Assembly: GCF_024171725.1 (NCBI RefSeq)
Contig: NZ_JAMTCG010000002.1
Span: 620,001 to 684,000 of the forward strand
Direction: 5' to 3'
DNA length: 64,000 bases
Source: Williamsia serinedens
GTDB taxonomy: Bacteria; Actinomycetota; Actinomycetes; Mycobacteriales; Mycobacteriaceae
Part shown: in pieces, positions 25,965-34,380 of the stretch
Layout of the letters: the number at the start of each line of letters is the position of its first letter
Numbering within the stretch: position 1 is the first letter of the stretch
The notes under the pieces: generated by a model
Databases searched by the model: none
What the model was told of the DNA's origin: nothing
Seen by the model: the letters and a program-made list of their open reading frames with translations, nothing else
Made by a program: the position numbers and the translations under genes

Positions 25965-26098
25965 GCCTGACCCTCCTCGGCCTCGCCGCCGCGTGGATCC
26001 CCTGCTCGGTGGCCACCGCACTGGTGGTCGCCCGCGGGATCTGTATCGCCGAGCGTGCGGAACGCCACGCAGCGGACGAGGTGACCGCCCGCCGGTGA
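25961..26098 (+). CDS. 45-residue single-helix membrane protein
   Basis: The reading frame MSLTLLGLAAAWIPCSVATA continues to a short charged tail ending DEVTARR. One hydrophobic helix with a Cys sits at residues 5-28. It overlaps the PAP2 stop (ATGA) and its own stop overlaps the MFS start (TGATG), so it is translated inside a coupled three-gene unit. No family is recognised. Possible roles are helper subunit of the transporter or phosphatase. Confidence 0.6.
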   Translation: MSLTLLGLAAAWIPCSVATALVVARGICIAERAERHAADEVTARR

Positions 26099-27312
26099 TG
26101 TCCCGACCGCGAGCCGGGCGTTCGAACCGCCTGAGCCCCATGCAGTTCGTCGTCGGGTTCGGCGTCGTCAGCATGCTCACCGACATGGTCTACGAGGGCG
26201 CCCGATCGATCACCGGGCCGTACCTCGCGACGCTCGGGGCATCGGCCGCACTCGTCGGGCTCATCACCGGCGCAGGCGAGGCCGTGGCGCTAATTCTACG
26301 GATGGTGACGGGGCCGCTCTCCGATCGCATCGGGCGGCACTGGGACCAGTCGATGCTCGGTTATGCGATGACCGCGGTCGCCGCACCCCTCATCGCCGTC
26401 ACCGCTGCCCTGTGGTCGGCATCGGTCCTCATCGTCGTCGAACGCTTCGGAAAAGCCGTCCGTACGCCGGCCCGGGACACGATGCTGGCGCAGGCGAGCG
26501 CTGGTCGTCGTCGGGGACACGTGTTCGCGGTGCATGAGGCCCTCGATCAGTCCGGGGCGCTCCTCGGACCTCTGCTCGTCGCGACGATGGTCGCGGTCGT
26601 CGGATACCGCGCCGGGTTCGCCGCGCTGGCCGTGCCCGGTGCGCTCGCCCTGCTCGCTCTGTTGTGGTTGCGCCGAACCGTTCCGATGCCCGGGGCCTAC
26701 GAGAGTTCGACGGTGTCCGCTGCCGCCGGCGCCGAGCAGAGAGGGCGGCTTCCCGCGCAGTTCTGGCGCTATGCAGCGTTCACGGCGGTCGCGATGGCCG
26801 GCTCGTCGACGTTCGCGGTACTCGCCTTCCACATGCACGAGCGTCACGTCGTCGCCGACGCGCTCATACCTGTGGTCTACGCGGCCGCGATGGCTGCAGC
26901 GGCGGTCGCGGCGATCGCGTCGGGGCGCCTCTACGATCGCGTGGGCACGCGCGCGTTGCTGATCGCCCTCCCGCTCGCCGCCATTGTGCCCACGCTGGCG
27001 TTCACGACGTCGACCGCGCTCGTGGTCACCGGAGCCGTGATCTGGGGTGCCTCGATGGGGATCCACGAGTCGACATTTCGAGCGGTCGTCGCCGAACTCG
27101 TCCCGCCGTCACGCCGTGGCACCGGATTCGGGGTGTTCGCGGCGGTCTACGGAGTTGCCTGGCTGGGCGGGTCCGTGCTCATCGGCGCGCTCTACGAGCG
27201 CTCGGTCCCGGCTGTCGTCGGCTACACGGTGCTCACCCAGGTCATCGCCGGGGTGATGCTTCTCGCGATGGCGGGCCGCCCGCGATTCGGCGAAACTCTC
27301 CCCCTCGGGTAG
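26098..27312 (+). CDS. MFS transporter
   Basis: This 404-residue protein has 12 helices. It opens with [32 protein letters not shown], the helix-1 pattern of an MFS group often found with metal or stress genes, and has a motif A-like loop [35 protein letters not shown] and [23 protein letters not shown] are further group marks. The substrate is unknown. Translation is coupled to the small membrane gene by TGATG. Genome neighbours (PAP2, SulP) suggest an envelope or ion role, but this is weak. Confidence 0.85.
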   Translation: MSRPRAGRSNRLSPMQFVVGFGVVSMLTDMVYEGARSITGPYLATLGASAALVGLITGAGEAVALILRMVTGPLSDRIGRHWDQSMLGYAMTAVAAPLIAVTAALWSASVLIVVERFGKAVRTPARDTMLAQASAGRRRGHVFAVHEALDQSGALLGPLLVATMVAVVGYRAGFAALAVPGALALLALLWLRRTVPMPGAYESSTVSAAAGAEQRGRLPAQFWRYAAFTAVAMAGSSTFAVLAFHMHERHVVADALIPVVYAAAMAAAAVAAIASGRLYDRVGTRALLIALPLAAIVPTLAFTTSTALVVTGAVIWGASMGIHESTFRAVVAELVPPSRRGTGFGVFAAVYGVAWLGGSVLIGALYERSVPAVVGYTVLTQVIAGVMLLAMAGRPRFGETLPLG

Positions 27313-27435
27313 AGTTCACCGCGTTCCGCGACGAAGCCGCCGCCTGCCGGCGTGCGCGGCCCTCGCGACCACCCGAGAGCGCAACGACGCGCCCATCCCG
27401 CTTGCATCCCGGCCACGGCCGAACGGAGTCGCCTC

Positions 27436-28956
27436 TTGTCCACATCTGTTGTCGGCGTGTCCACCGAACCGAGTCCCGCTGCGCTGCAGTCCGTCCTCGG
27501 TGCGATCCGGTCGCCGAAGCGGCTGCGCACGGAAGTCCTCGCCGGCCTCGTCGTGGCGCTCGCCTTGATCCCCGAGGCCATCTCGTTCTCCATCATCGCC
27601 GGCGTCGATCCCAGGGTCGGGCTGTTCGCGTCGTTCACCATGGCCGTCACGATCGCGATCGTCGGCGCGCGACCGGCGATGATCTCCGCGGCCACCGGGG
27701 CCGTCGCGCTCGTCGTGGCTCCACTGGTGAGAAGCCATGGCCTGAATTACCTCATCGCGACGGTGATCCTCGCGGGCCTCATCCAGGTCGTCATCTCGGC
27801 GCTCGGTGTCGCGAAGCTCATGCGGTTCGTCCCGCGCAGCGTCATGGTGGGATTCGTCAACGCTCTCGCGATCCTCATCTTCCTGGCGCAGCTGAAGAAC
27901 CTCATCGGGGTGCCCTGGTTGGTCTACCCGCTCGTGGTCGTCGGCATCGCGATGATCGTCCTGCTGCCGCGCATCACGACCGTGGTGCCCGCGCCGCTCG
28001 TCTCGATCGTGCTGCTGACGGCGGCGACGCTCGTCTTCGGCTGGAGTCAGGTCCCCACCGTCGGTGACGAGGGCGAACTCCCGTCGAGCCTGCCGGCGTT
28101 CCTGATCCCCGACGTGCCGTACACGCTGCAGACCCTCGGCATCATCGCGCCGTACGCCGCGACGATGGCGGTGGTCGGTTTGCTCGAGTCGATGATGACG
28201 GCGACCTTCGTCGACGACATCACCGACACCCATTCCGACAAGACCCGCGAGGGCGTCGGGCAGGGCGTCGCCAACGTCGTCACCGGGTTCTTCGGCGGCA
28301 TGGGCGGTTGCGCGATGATCGGCCAGACGATGATCAACGTGAAGGTGTCCGGTGCGCGCACGCGGATCTCGACGTTTCTCGCCGGTGTGTTCCTGCTGAC
28401 CCTCGTCGTGGGCCTCGGCGACATCGTCGCGCTGATACCGATGGCGGCCCTCGTCGCGGTGATGGTCATGGTGTCGGTCGGGACGATGGACTGGCACAGC
28501 ATCTCGCCGCGCACCCTGCGACGGATGCCGAAGAGCGAGACGCTGGTCATGCTCGCGACGGTGGCCGTCACCGTGGCCACGAACAATCTCGCCTACGGCG
28601 TCGGCGTCGGCGTCCTCACCGCGATGGTGCTGTTCGCTCGTCGGGTCGCGCACCTGACCGAGGTCGTCGACGTGGCCCACCCCGACGAGGACACACGTGT
28701 CTACGCGGTGCGCGGGGAGTTGTTCTTCGCGAGCAGCAACGACCTCGTCCACCAGTTCGACTACGTCGGCGACCCCGCGAACGTCGTCCTCGACATGAGC
28801 GATGCGCACATCTGGGACGCGTCCACCGTCGCCACGCTCGACGCCATCACCGGGAAGTACGCGGCGAAGGGCAAGTGCGCCACCATCGTCGGCTTGAACG
28901 ACGAGAGCGCGGGTCGCCATGCCCGGCTCAGCGGCCGCTTGACCGGTGCGCACTGA
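27436..28956 (+). CDS. SulP-family anion transporter with STAS domain
   Basis: This 506-residue protein begins with the SulP core ([33 protein letters not shown]), contains about 11-12 helices with [20 protein letters not shown], and ends in a STAS domain ([40 protein letters not shown]). SulP proteins import sulfate, bicarbonate or related anions. I used the TTG at 27436, which has ACGGAG 8 nt upstream; a GTG a few codons later is possible. The MerR-type gene follows with one base between stop and start, so they are co-transcribed. Bicarbonate is as likely as sulfate. Confidence 0.9.
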   Translation: MSTSVVGVSTEPSPAALQSVLGAIRSPKRLRTEVLAGLVVALALIPEAISFSIIAGVDPRVGLFASFTMAVTIAIVGARPAMISAATGAVALVVAPLVRSHGLNYLIATVILAGLIQVVISALGVAKLMRFVPRSVMVGFVNALAILIFLAQLKNLIGVPWLVYPLVVVGIAMIVLLPRITTVVPAPLVSIVLLTAATLVFGWSQVPTVGDEGELPSSLPAFLIPDVPYTLQTLGIIAPYAATMAVVGLLESMMTATFVDDITDTHSDKTREGVGQGVANVVTGFFGGMGGCAMIGQTMINVKVSGARTRISTFLAGVFLLTLVVGLGDIVALIPMAALVAVMVMVSVGTMDWHSISPRTLRRMPKSETLVMLATVAVTVATNNLAYGVGVGVLTAMVLFARRVAHLTEVVDVAHPDEDTRVYAVRGELFFASSNDLVHQFDYVGDPANVVLDMSDAHIWDASTVATLDAITGKYAAKGKCATIVGLNDESAGRHARLSGRLTGAH

Positions 28957-28957
28957 G

Positions 28958-29356
28958 ATGGCGTCCGACGAGCGCCCCGCGCTGCGCAAGATCGGCGAGG
29001 TCGCCGAGGCGACCGAACTGTCGATCAAGACGATTCGCCACTACGACGAGGTGGGGTTGGTCCAGCCGTCAGCCCGATCAGCCGGCGGCTTCCGGCTGTA
29101 CACACAGGACGACGTCGACCGTCTGCTCACCATTCGCAGGATGAAGCCGCTCGGGTTCTCGCTGGAGGAGATGGGGGAGGTGCTCGAGGCGATCGACGCG
29201 TCGACCGCCGACGGCACATCCGCCGCGACGCGGCAGAGCGCACGAGAGGTACTGCTCGCGTTCAGGACACGAGCGGAGGAGGCGTGTGAGGGGCTGCGCG
29301 TGCAGCTGGACTACGCGCGCGAACTCACACGTCGACTGGGCGACGTCGTTCTGTGA
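28958..29356 (+). CDS. MerR-family transcriptional regulator
   Basis: This 132-residue protein has an N-terminal MerR winged helix (IGEVAEATELSIKTIRHYDEVGLVQPSARSAGGFRLYTQDDVDRL) and a long C-terminal coiled-coil helix. No metal-binding Cys pair follows the helix, so it is not a classical metal sensor. It starts one base after the SulP stop and probably regulates the SulP operon. No spaced MerR-type promoter was identified nearby. Confidence 0.92.
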   Translation: MASDERPALRKIGEVAEATELSIKTIRHYDEVGLVQPSARSAGGFRLYTQDDVDRLLTIRRMKPLGFSLEEMGEVLEAIDASTADGTSAATRQSAREVLLAFRTRAEEACEGLRVQLDYARELTRRLGDVVL

Positions 29357-29362
29357 CGCCGC

Positions 29363-29623
29363 TCAGTCGAGCGGCACCCAGCACGTGCCTGACCAGAAGC
29401 CCCATGTCCCGGTGACCGAGCTGCCGACCGGGACGACCTCCCGTCCGAGGTAGAGGAACGGTGCGTGGCCGTCGGGGTCGTGCACCGCGGACACCGACGG
29501 GCAGGTCGGGATCGTGGGATCGTGATCGTTCTCCGCTGCTCTGGCGGATGCGGATCCGGCTGTCGCGACTGCGATGCTGCCGGCCAGGATGGTCGCGGCG
29601 GCGGACAGTGACGTTCTCTTCAT
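29363..29623 (-). CDS. Small secreted protein of unknown function
   Basis: This 86-residue protein has a Sec signal peptide (MKRTSLSAAATILAGSIAVATAGSASA, cleavage after ASA). The mature part of about 59 residues has two Cys, one in TIPTCPS and one near the end in SGTCWVPLD, that could form a single disulfide. FLYLGREVVPVGSSVTGTWGFWSG looks beta-rich. It converges on the MerR gene with a 6-bp gap. I do not recognise the family. The 160 bp upstream to the arsC stop holds no gene I can support, only a repeated GGTGGAGGCTG. Confidence 0.65.
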   Translation of the reverse strand: MKRTSLSAAATILAGSIAVATAGSASARAAENDHDPTIPTCPSVSAVHDPDGHAPFLYLGREVVPVGSSVTGTWGFWSGTCWVPLD

Positions 29624-29783
29624 TGAGAATCACCGACTTCTCGAGATCGACGGGACGCGTCGTCGTCGACGCACCTTCGATGGTGACCCCGTCACCCTGA
29701 GAGGACGTTGAAGCGGTGGTGGAGGCTGCATCACGATCGGGTGGAGGCTGAGCCGTCGACACCGACTGGCGGGCCCGGTTGCG

Positions 29784-30218
29784 CTACCGGCGGTCGAGGC
29801 GTCGGACGAGATCGTCGACGCGGCTGGCGATGTCGTCGCGGATGAGGCGCATCCGCTCCATGCCCTCGACGCCGCGTCCGGACGGTTCGTCGGTGTCCCA
29901 GTTCTCGATGGTGACGCCGGGCGGTGGGTTGACGATCGTGGCCTCGCGCCCGAGGGTGATGACGTGATCGACGCGGCCGAGCAGGCCGGGATCGATGGGC
30001 TTGGGATGCCCGTCACTGATGTCGACATCGATCTCGCGTAGGCACTGAAGGGATTGCGTATTCACAGCTGATCCGGGTGCCGTTCCGGCGGAGTGGATCT
30101 CGACGCGATCGCCGACGGCGGCGCGAAGGAGCCCGGCGGCCATCTGTGACTTGCCGGCGTTCTTCACGCAGACGAACAGCACGCTCGGACGGCGCGCCAC
30201 GGGATGCGCCTCAGGCAT
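29784..30218 (-). CDS. arsC: Arsenate reductase, LMW-phosphatase type
   Basis: This 144-residue protein has the low-molecular-weight phosphatase loop LFVCVKNAGKSQMAAGLL, with catalytic Cys17 and a Lys at the usual Arg position, and a C-terminal acid region WDTDEPSG. Actinobacterial members of this group reduce arsenate using mycothiol and mycoredoxin. It follows the acr3 gene with an 8-bp overlap in the arsR-acr3-arsC operon, so arsenate detoxification is well supported. The Lys for Arg change is also seen in related actinobacterial ArsC proteins. Confidence 0.9.
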   Translation of the reverse strand: MPEAHPVARRPSVLFVCVKNAGKSQMAAGLLRAAVGDRVEIHSAGTAPGSAVNTQSLQCLREIDVDISDGHPKPIDPGLLGRVDHVITLGREATIVNPPPGVTIENWDTDEPSGRGVEGMERMRLIRDDIASRVDDLVRRLDRR

Positions 30219-31302
30219 CGTGGCGGACTCTCTGCGATGAACCCGTCGCGAACCTCCGGCGTAGCGCCAACGACACGTAGACCAATGCGACCAGGACGGG
30301 GACCTCGATGAGCGGGCCGACGACACCCGCGAGAGCCTGTCCGGACGTGGCGCCGTAGGTCGCGATGGCGACGGCGATGGCCAGCTCGAAGTTGTTGCCC
30401 GCGGCGGTGAACGCCAGCGTGGTGGTGCGTTCGTAACCCAGGCCGACCGCCGCGCCGAACGCATATCCTCCGCCCCACATCACGGCGAAGTAGACGAGCA
30501 GGGGGAGTGCGATCCGGGCGACGTCGAGCGGACGCGAGGTGATCTGATCGCCCTGGAGTGCGAAGAGGATGACGATCGTGAACAGCAGACCGTAGAGCGC
30601 CCACGGGCCGACGCGCGGGATGAACATCCCCTCGTACCAGTCGCGACCCCGGGCCTTTTCCCCGATCCGCCGTGACAGGAAGCCTGCGACGAGGGGGATC
30701 CCGAGGAAGATCACCACGGATCTCGCGATCTGCCAAGCCGAGGTGGAGATCGTGGTCTGTTCGAGCCCCAACCATCCGGGCAGCACCGACAGGTAGAACC
30801 AGCCGAGAACAGCGAACATGACGACCTGGAACACGGAGTTGATCGCGACGAGAACCGCGGCGGCCTCGCGGTCACCACAGGCGAGGTCGTTCCAGATGAT
30901 CACCATCGCGATGCACCGCGCGAGACCGACGATGATGAGGCCCGTCCGGTACTCGGGGAGATCCGGGAGGAGCAGCCACGCGAGCGCGAACATGAGCGCC
31001 GGCCCGACGATCCAGTTCAGGACGAGGGACGCTCCGAGCATGCGGCGGTCGCCCGTCACCGTGTCGAGGCGGTCGTAGCGGACCTTCGCCAGCACCGGGT
31101 ACATCATGACGAGTAATCCCACCGCGATGGGCAGTGAGACGCCGTCGACAGAGATCGCGGAGAGCAGGCGGTCGAGACCCGGAACCAGGGCACCCACACC
31201 CAATCCGAGGGCCATCGCGAAGCCGATCCAGACCGGCAGGAATCGGTCGAGGGTGGACAGTTTCCCGACGACAGCTGCGTCGTCGCGCGTCGCAGTCGTC
31301 AC
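30211..31302 (-). CDS. acr3: ACR3-family arsenite efflux transporter
   Basis: This 363-residue protein has ten helices and the ACR3 signature LARCIAMVIIWNDLACGD with the conserved Cys, plus FTAAGNNFELAIAVAIATYG in the second half. It exports arsenite using the proton gradient. The GTG start lies in a GTGA overlap with the arsR stop, and the stop overlaps arsC, so all three genes are translationally coupled. Expression should rise when ArsR releases on binding arsenite. Confidence 0.95.
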   Translation of the reverse strand: MTTATRDDAAVVGKLSTLDRFLPVWIGFAMALGLGVGALVPGLDRLLSAISVDGVSLPIAVGLLVMMYPVLAKVRYDRLDTVTGDRRMLGASLVLNWIVGPALMFALAWLLLPDLPEYRTGLIIVGLARCIAMVIIWNDLACGDREAAAVLVAINSVFQVVMFAVLGWFYLSVLPGWLGLEQTTISTSAWQIARSVVIFLGIPLVAGFLSRRIGEKARGRDWYEGMFIPRVGPWALYGLLFTIVILFALQGDQITSRPLDVARIALPLLVYFAVMWGGGYAFGAAVGLGYERTTTLAFTAAGNNFELAIAVAIATYGATSGQALAGVVGPLIEVPVLVALVYVSLALRRRFATGSSQRVRHDA

Positions 31303-31661
31303 GAGGTGACCAGACCGGCGGTCGACCCCGGGGTGGCGACGTCGAGGACCGTCGAGAGTCGTTGTGCCGCAGCGGGAACGATCCAGTAGTAGACCCAGGT
31401 CCCGCGGCGCTCGCAGTCCAGCAGCCCCGCCGATCGCAGGACCTTCAGGTGATGCGAGATCGTCGGCTGGGAGAGGTCGAACGTCGGCGAGATGTCGCAC
31501 ACGCAGGCCTCACCACCCTCGTGGCTCGCGACCAGGCTGAGCAGCCGCAGCCGTACGGGGTCGGCAAGCGCCTTGAACATCAGCGCCAGATCGGTTGCAG
31601 CGTCCGGTGACAGCGGCTCTCGGAGCAGAGGAGCGCCGCACGCCGCCGCTTGTTTCGACAT
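31299..31661 (-). CDS. arsR: ArsR-family arsenic-sensing repressor
   Basis: This 120-residue winged-helix repressor has FKALADPVRLRLLSLVASHEGG, the metalloid-site motif ACVCD (Cys53 and Cys55) and the DNA-reading helix DLSQPTISHHLKVLRSAGLL. Arsenite binding to the Cys pair relieves repression. It is the first gene of the ars operon. A promoter with TTGACC and AATATA hexamers lies immediately upstream, placing the transcript start close to the ATG. Confidence 0.95.
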   Translation of the reverse strand: MSKQAAACGAPLLREPLSPDAATDLALMFKALADPVRLRLLSLVASHEGGEACVCDISPTFDLSQPTISHHLKVLRSAGLLDCERRGTWVYYWIVPAAAQRLSTVLDVATPGSTAGLVTS

Positions 31662-31666
31662 CGTTC

Positions 31667-31696
31667 TATATTGACGACCGACTAATCAGGGGTCAA
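31667..31696 (-). promoter_or_regulatory. ars operon promoter
   Basis: Read leftward, TTGACC (31691-31696) and AATATA (31667-31672) are separated by 18 bp, a good sigma-70-type promoter. The -10 is only 5 bp from the arsR ATG, so the mRNA is probably leaderless or nearly so. The AT-rich stretch between them stands out from the surrounding GC-rich DNA and is the likely ArsR binding region. Confidence 0.6.
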
Positions 31697-31734
31697 GAGT
31701 AGCGGCCCTGCAGATCGTCGTCCGCGTCCCGGCG

Positions 31735-32037
31735 TCAGCGCCGCCGGACGAGTGTGCGACCCACGCCGCCGACGATCAGCGAGACGATGATCGCGACACA
31801 GATGGCGATTGCCCACGAGCTCAACGGCGCACTGCAGACGAAGCCGAACGTCGATTCGTCGGCACGATGATGCACGCGACCACTCGCCAGCAGGAACGTG
31901 ATGGCAAAGGCCGCGACTGCGCTGTACGCGCTGGCGACACGTGTGAGACCACCGACCCCGCGCTCGTCGACCACCGCCGGAGTATGACCTGTCGATGCTG
32001 AGAGGACGCTGAAAGAGGAGACGCGCCAATCGGACAC
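31735..32037 (-). CDS. Small two-helix membrane protein, hypothetical
   Basis: This 100-residue frame has two hydrophobic segments, ASAYSAVAAFAITFLLASGR and SSWAIAICVAIIVSLIVGGVG, ending in a basic tail RTLVRRR. A loop between them holds one Cys and two adjacent His. I recognise no family. The start is uncertain; an in-frame GTG at 31974 would remove 21 non-hydrophobic residues. The membrane segments make the frame more believable than its antisense competitors. Confidence 0.5.
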   Translation of the reverse strand: MSDWRVSSFSVLSASTGHTPAVVDERGVGGLTRVASAYSAVAAFAITFLLASGRVHHRADESTFGFVCSAPLSSWAIAICVAIIVSLIVGGVGRTLVRRR

Positions 32038-32126
32038 CGGTTGCCATCCCGCTGCTATGGTCCGGAGGAGCGTGCAGCCGAGAACGCGGTCTCCCTCCGG
32101 CGACCGGATCGAGAACGGAGTCGACC

Positions 32127-32357
32127 GTGGCGTGGACCCCCGAGGTGGGTGCGGACGTGATCGCCTTCGCCGACTCCGATCGCAGTGTGACCGGGAAGGT
32201 CGTCGAGGACTTCGGTGACAGTGAGACCTACCCGGTGGATGTGAACTCGACCCGCATCGCCGACGCCGCGCGTCGATTCGCGGTCCTCACCGACGACGGC
32301 GGCCTCGTGTTCGCCGACACCGCCGACCTGCGGCCGCGCGGTGAGACGCCCGCGTGA
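32127..32357 (+). CDS. Small acidic hypothetical protein
   Basis: This 76-residue acidic protein starts at GTG and reads VAWTPEVGADVIAFADSD to RPRGETPA, with VTGKVVEDFGDSETYPVD suggesting a small beta barrel such as an SH3 or KOW-like fold. CGGAG lies upstream with fitting spacing. Its stop abuts the stop of the convergent oxidoreductase gene with no base between (TGATCA). No function is assigned. Confidence 0.55.
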   Translation: MAWTPEVGADVIAFADSDRSVTGKVVEDFGDSETYPVDVNSTRIADAARRFAVLTDDGGLVFADTADLRPRGETPA

Positions 32358-33422
32358 TCACTCCGCGGTGATGTGGACCGCGTGTCGCGCGGTGTTCATG
32401 TAGCCCTTGGGGTTCCAGACGTCAGCGCTGTCGGCGGGTTGCTGACCCCCGCCGGTGTCCCGCGCTCGGACGACGATGGTGTGGGCGCCGGGCGTGAGTT
32501 CCGTGGCCAGCGTCCAGTGCCGCCACGACCACAGCGCGGACTCCGTCTCGAGATCCGCTGATCGCCAGGTCGAGCCGCCGTCGACGGACACCTCGACGGC
32601 CAGGATCCGCTCTCCGTGACCGGAGACCGCGTAGCCGCGAATCGTCGTCCATCCAGCGTGCACCGCGCTCCTGTCGGTGGGCAAGACGATCGCGGACGTC
32701 ACGGCGGTGGCGTCGAGCTCCACGCCGACATCGGCTCCCGGCTCCTGCCCGGGAGCGAGCATCCGATACGCGACGCGCTGGAAGTGGTTGTCGGACGGCC
32801 CGTCCTGCGCGGTGATCCGCTGGACCCACTTGACGCTGCGTGCGCCGATGTAACCGGGGACGACAACGCGAACCGGGCCCCCGTGCACGGCGGGGAGAGG
32901 GGCGTCGTTCATTGACCATGCGAGAAGGACATCGTCGGACATCGCTTTCGTCCGGTCGATGGATCCGCCGAAGGCCTGAGGTGGGTCGGCTTCCGAGGCG
33001 AGGTCGGGGGCGTCGAACGCGACATGGGTCGCCTCATCGGTGATGCCGGCGTCGTCGAGGACATCGCGAAGGCGCACACCGGTCCACCGCGCGGTCGAGA
33101 TCGCGCCGACGTCCCAGGGAGCCTCGCCCGGGATGTCTCGGACGGCCATCAGTTCGGCGCGCCGATTGCCCGCGCACTGGAGCGTGGCCTCGACGGTGTG
33201 GCCGGCGAATCGGGACTGGAGGCCGTCGAGACCGAGTCTGAGCGATGTACGGACCATCCCGTCGACCACCAGCTCCCACTGGTCGGAGTCGACCCGAGGG
33301 ACCGGCCCGTGTCCACGCACGTAGAACGATCCCGGCTCGGTGATGTGGTCACCCAGGCGGTGCGGCGGGGTCTCGGCGTTGAACGGTTCGTCCTCGTGGA
33401 CGATCAACGGCGCCTCTGCCAT
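32358..33422 (-). CDS. Sulfite-oxidase-family molybdopterin enzyme
   Basis: This 354-residue enzyme has the sulfite-oxidase-type molybdopterin domain with the molybdenum-ligating Cys83 in VEATLQCAGNRR, then HGGPVRVVVPGYIGARSVKWVQRI, and a C-terminal Mo-co dimerisation domain (GYAVSGHGERILAVEVSVDGGSTW). No twin-Arg signal is present, so it is probably cytoplasmic. GAGGAGGAG before the ATG at 33422 decides the start. It is divergent from the Rv2466c-like operon, and a TACCC/GGGTA palindrome sits between them. Given the CstR-like repressor 4 kb away, sulfite or another sulfur oxyanion is a sensible substrate, but the family also oxidises other compounds. Confidence 0.88.
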   Translation of the reverse strand: MAEAPLIVHEDEPFNAETPPHRLGDHITEPGSFYVRGHGPVPRVDSDQWELVVDGMVRTSLRLGLDGLQSRFAGHTVEATLQCAGNRRAELMAVRDIPGEAPWDVGAISTARWTGVRLRDVLDDAGITDEATHVAFDAPDLASEADPPQAFGGSIDRTKAMSDDVLLAWSMNDAPLPAVHGGPVRVVVPGYIGARSVKWVQRITAQDGPSDNHFQRVAYRMLAPGQEPGADVGVELDATAVTSAIVLPTDRSAVHAGWTTIRGYAVSGHGERILAVEVSVDGGSTWRSADLETESALWSWRHWTLATELTPGAHTIVVRARDTGGGQQPADSADVWNPKGYMNTARHAVHITAE

Positions 33423-33498
33423 GGTGCGCTCCTCCTCGGTCATCGACTGCAGTCGAGTGTCCTCGTCGGGCACCTCCGGCGAGACCTCTCGACATTCG

Positions 33499-33516
33499 TA
33501 TACCCCCATGGGTATA
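33499..33516. promoter_or_regulatory. CsoR/CstR-type operator overlapping a promoter
   Basis: TATACCC and GGGTATA flank CCAT to give an 18-bp inverted repeat, the C-tract/G-tract form bound by CsoR-family repressors. A rightward -10 candidate TATAGT (33513-33518), with TCGACA 18 bp upstream, overlaps the right arm, so binding would block transcription of the operon beginning at 33595. It could also act on the divergent oxidoreductase gene. Confidence 0.7.
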
Positions 33517-33564
33517 GTCCTGGTCATCCGACCGACCCGCAGGGTCGGTCCACACATCGGAAAT

Positions 33565-33578
33565 TACCCCTAGGGGTA
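33565..33578. promoter_or_regulatory. Second CsoR/CstR-type operator
   Basis: TACCCCTAGGGGTA is a perfect 14-bp palindrome 66 bp (centre to centre distance 64 bp) beyond the first box and 16 bp before the start of the Rv2466c-like gene, just upstream of its GGAGGAGG ribosome site. It has the same C-tract/G-tract design as the boxes at 33499 and 36999-37026. Confidence 0.7.
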
Positions 33579-33594
33579 CCCAGGAGGAGGCGAG

Positions 33595-34209
33595 ATGAAC
33601 ATCGACTGCCACGTCGACCCGGCGTGTCCGTTCGCGTGGGCCACGTCGCGGTGGTTGACCGATGTCGCGGGTCGCCACGACGACGTGACGCTGACCCTGC
33701 GGCAGATGAGCCTGGCGGTCCTGAACGCCGACGCGATCGCGAGCGGCAACATGGATCCCGGAATGGCCCACCACATGGAGATCTCGCGTGCCGGCGGCCG
33801 GCTTCTCGCGGCCGCGCCCGACGAGTCCTTCGCCGAGCTGTACGCCGCACTCGGCCGGCGGATCCATCTCGATCACGCCGACGTCGACACCGACGTCGCC
33901 CGGGCCGCGCTCGAGGAGTGCGGACTCGATCCGGCTCTCGCGGCGGCGATCGACGATCCGGCTCACGACGCTGCGGTCGCGGACGCCCATGCGGCCGCTG
34001 TGGCCGCTTACGGCGAGCCGTCGGGCACGCCGCTCGTGACGGTCGACGGTCGCACCTTCTTCGGGCCGGTGATCACCGAGATCCCGACGGGCGACGCCGC
34101 GGACGACCTGCTCGACGCGCTGGCCGTCGTCGCCCGCACGCCGGCATTTGCCCAGCTCCAACGACCCCGCTCGGGGCCGCCCACCCTCACGACGACGCAG
34201 GAGGACTGA
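33595..34209 (+). CDS. Rv2466c-like DsbA-fold oxidoreductase
   Basis: This 204-residue thioredoxin-fold protein of the DsbA/FrnE group reads DPACPFAWATSRWL at its active site and LRQMSLAVLNADAIA downstream. Both match the mycothiol-dependent Rv2466c family. The catalytic Cys11 is present, but the second Cys of the CPxC motif is Ala14, so it should act by a monothiol mechanism, for example with mycothiol; Cys5 could resolve. GTPLVTVDGRTFFGPVI provides the cis-Pro loop. It is the first gene of the CstR-like operon, behind two operator palindromes, with a strong GGAGGAGG site. A persulfide or mixed-disulfide reductase role is inferred. Confidence 0.85.
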   Translation: MNIDCHVDPACPFAWATSRWLTDVAGRHDDVTLTLRQMSLAVLNADAIASGNMDPGMAHHMEISRAGGRLLAAAPDESFAELYAALGRRIHLDHADVDTDVARAALEECGLDPALAAAIDDPAHDAAVADAHAAAVAAYGEPSGTPLVTVDGRTFFGPVITEIPTGDAADDLLDALAVVARTPAFAQLQRPRSGPPTLTTTQED

Positions 34210-34212
34210 CCC

Positions 34213-34380
34213 ATGTGCCACGCGGTGACCTGCAGGACATGCGGCAAGACGACGTGGGCCGGGTGCGGTCGACACGTCGAATCCGTCAAGCGACGGGTAC
34301 CCGACTCGCAGTGGTGTGACGGCCACGCGAGCACCGCGACCGGATCGATCTTCTCTCGACTGACAGGACGGAAGAAATGA
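34213..34380 (+). CDS. 55-residue Cys-rich small protein
   Basis: The protein reads MCHAVTCRTCGKTTWAGCGR and ends SRLTGRKK. Cys 2, 7, 10, 18 and 35 and His 3, 21 and 38 are spaced like a zinc-ribbon or treble-clef knuckle. The CHAVTCxxCGKTTWAGCGxHV pattern recurs in small proteins of many bacteria and fungi that have no assigned function. It starts 3 nt after the DsbA-like stop, and its TGA overlaps the MMPL ATG (ATGA). The thiol-rich composition fits a persulfide or metal-responsive operon. Confidence 0.85.
   Translation: MCHAVTCRTCGKTTWAGCGRHVESVKRRVPDSQWCDGHASTATGSIFSRLTGRKK

Noticed and set aside
29325-29762. 145-residue minus-strand frame over the small secreted protein
   Set aside because: It crosses the secreted-protein gene in another frame, lacks domain-like sequence, and the signal peptide of the competing frame is convincing.
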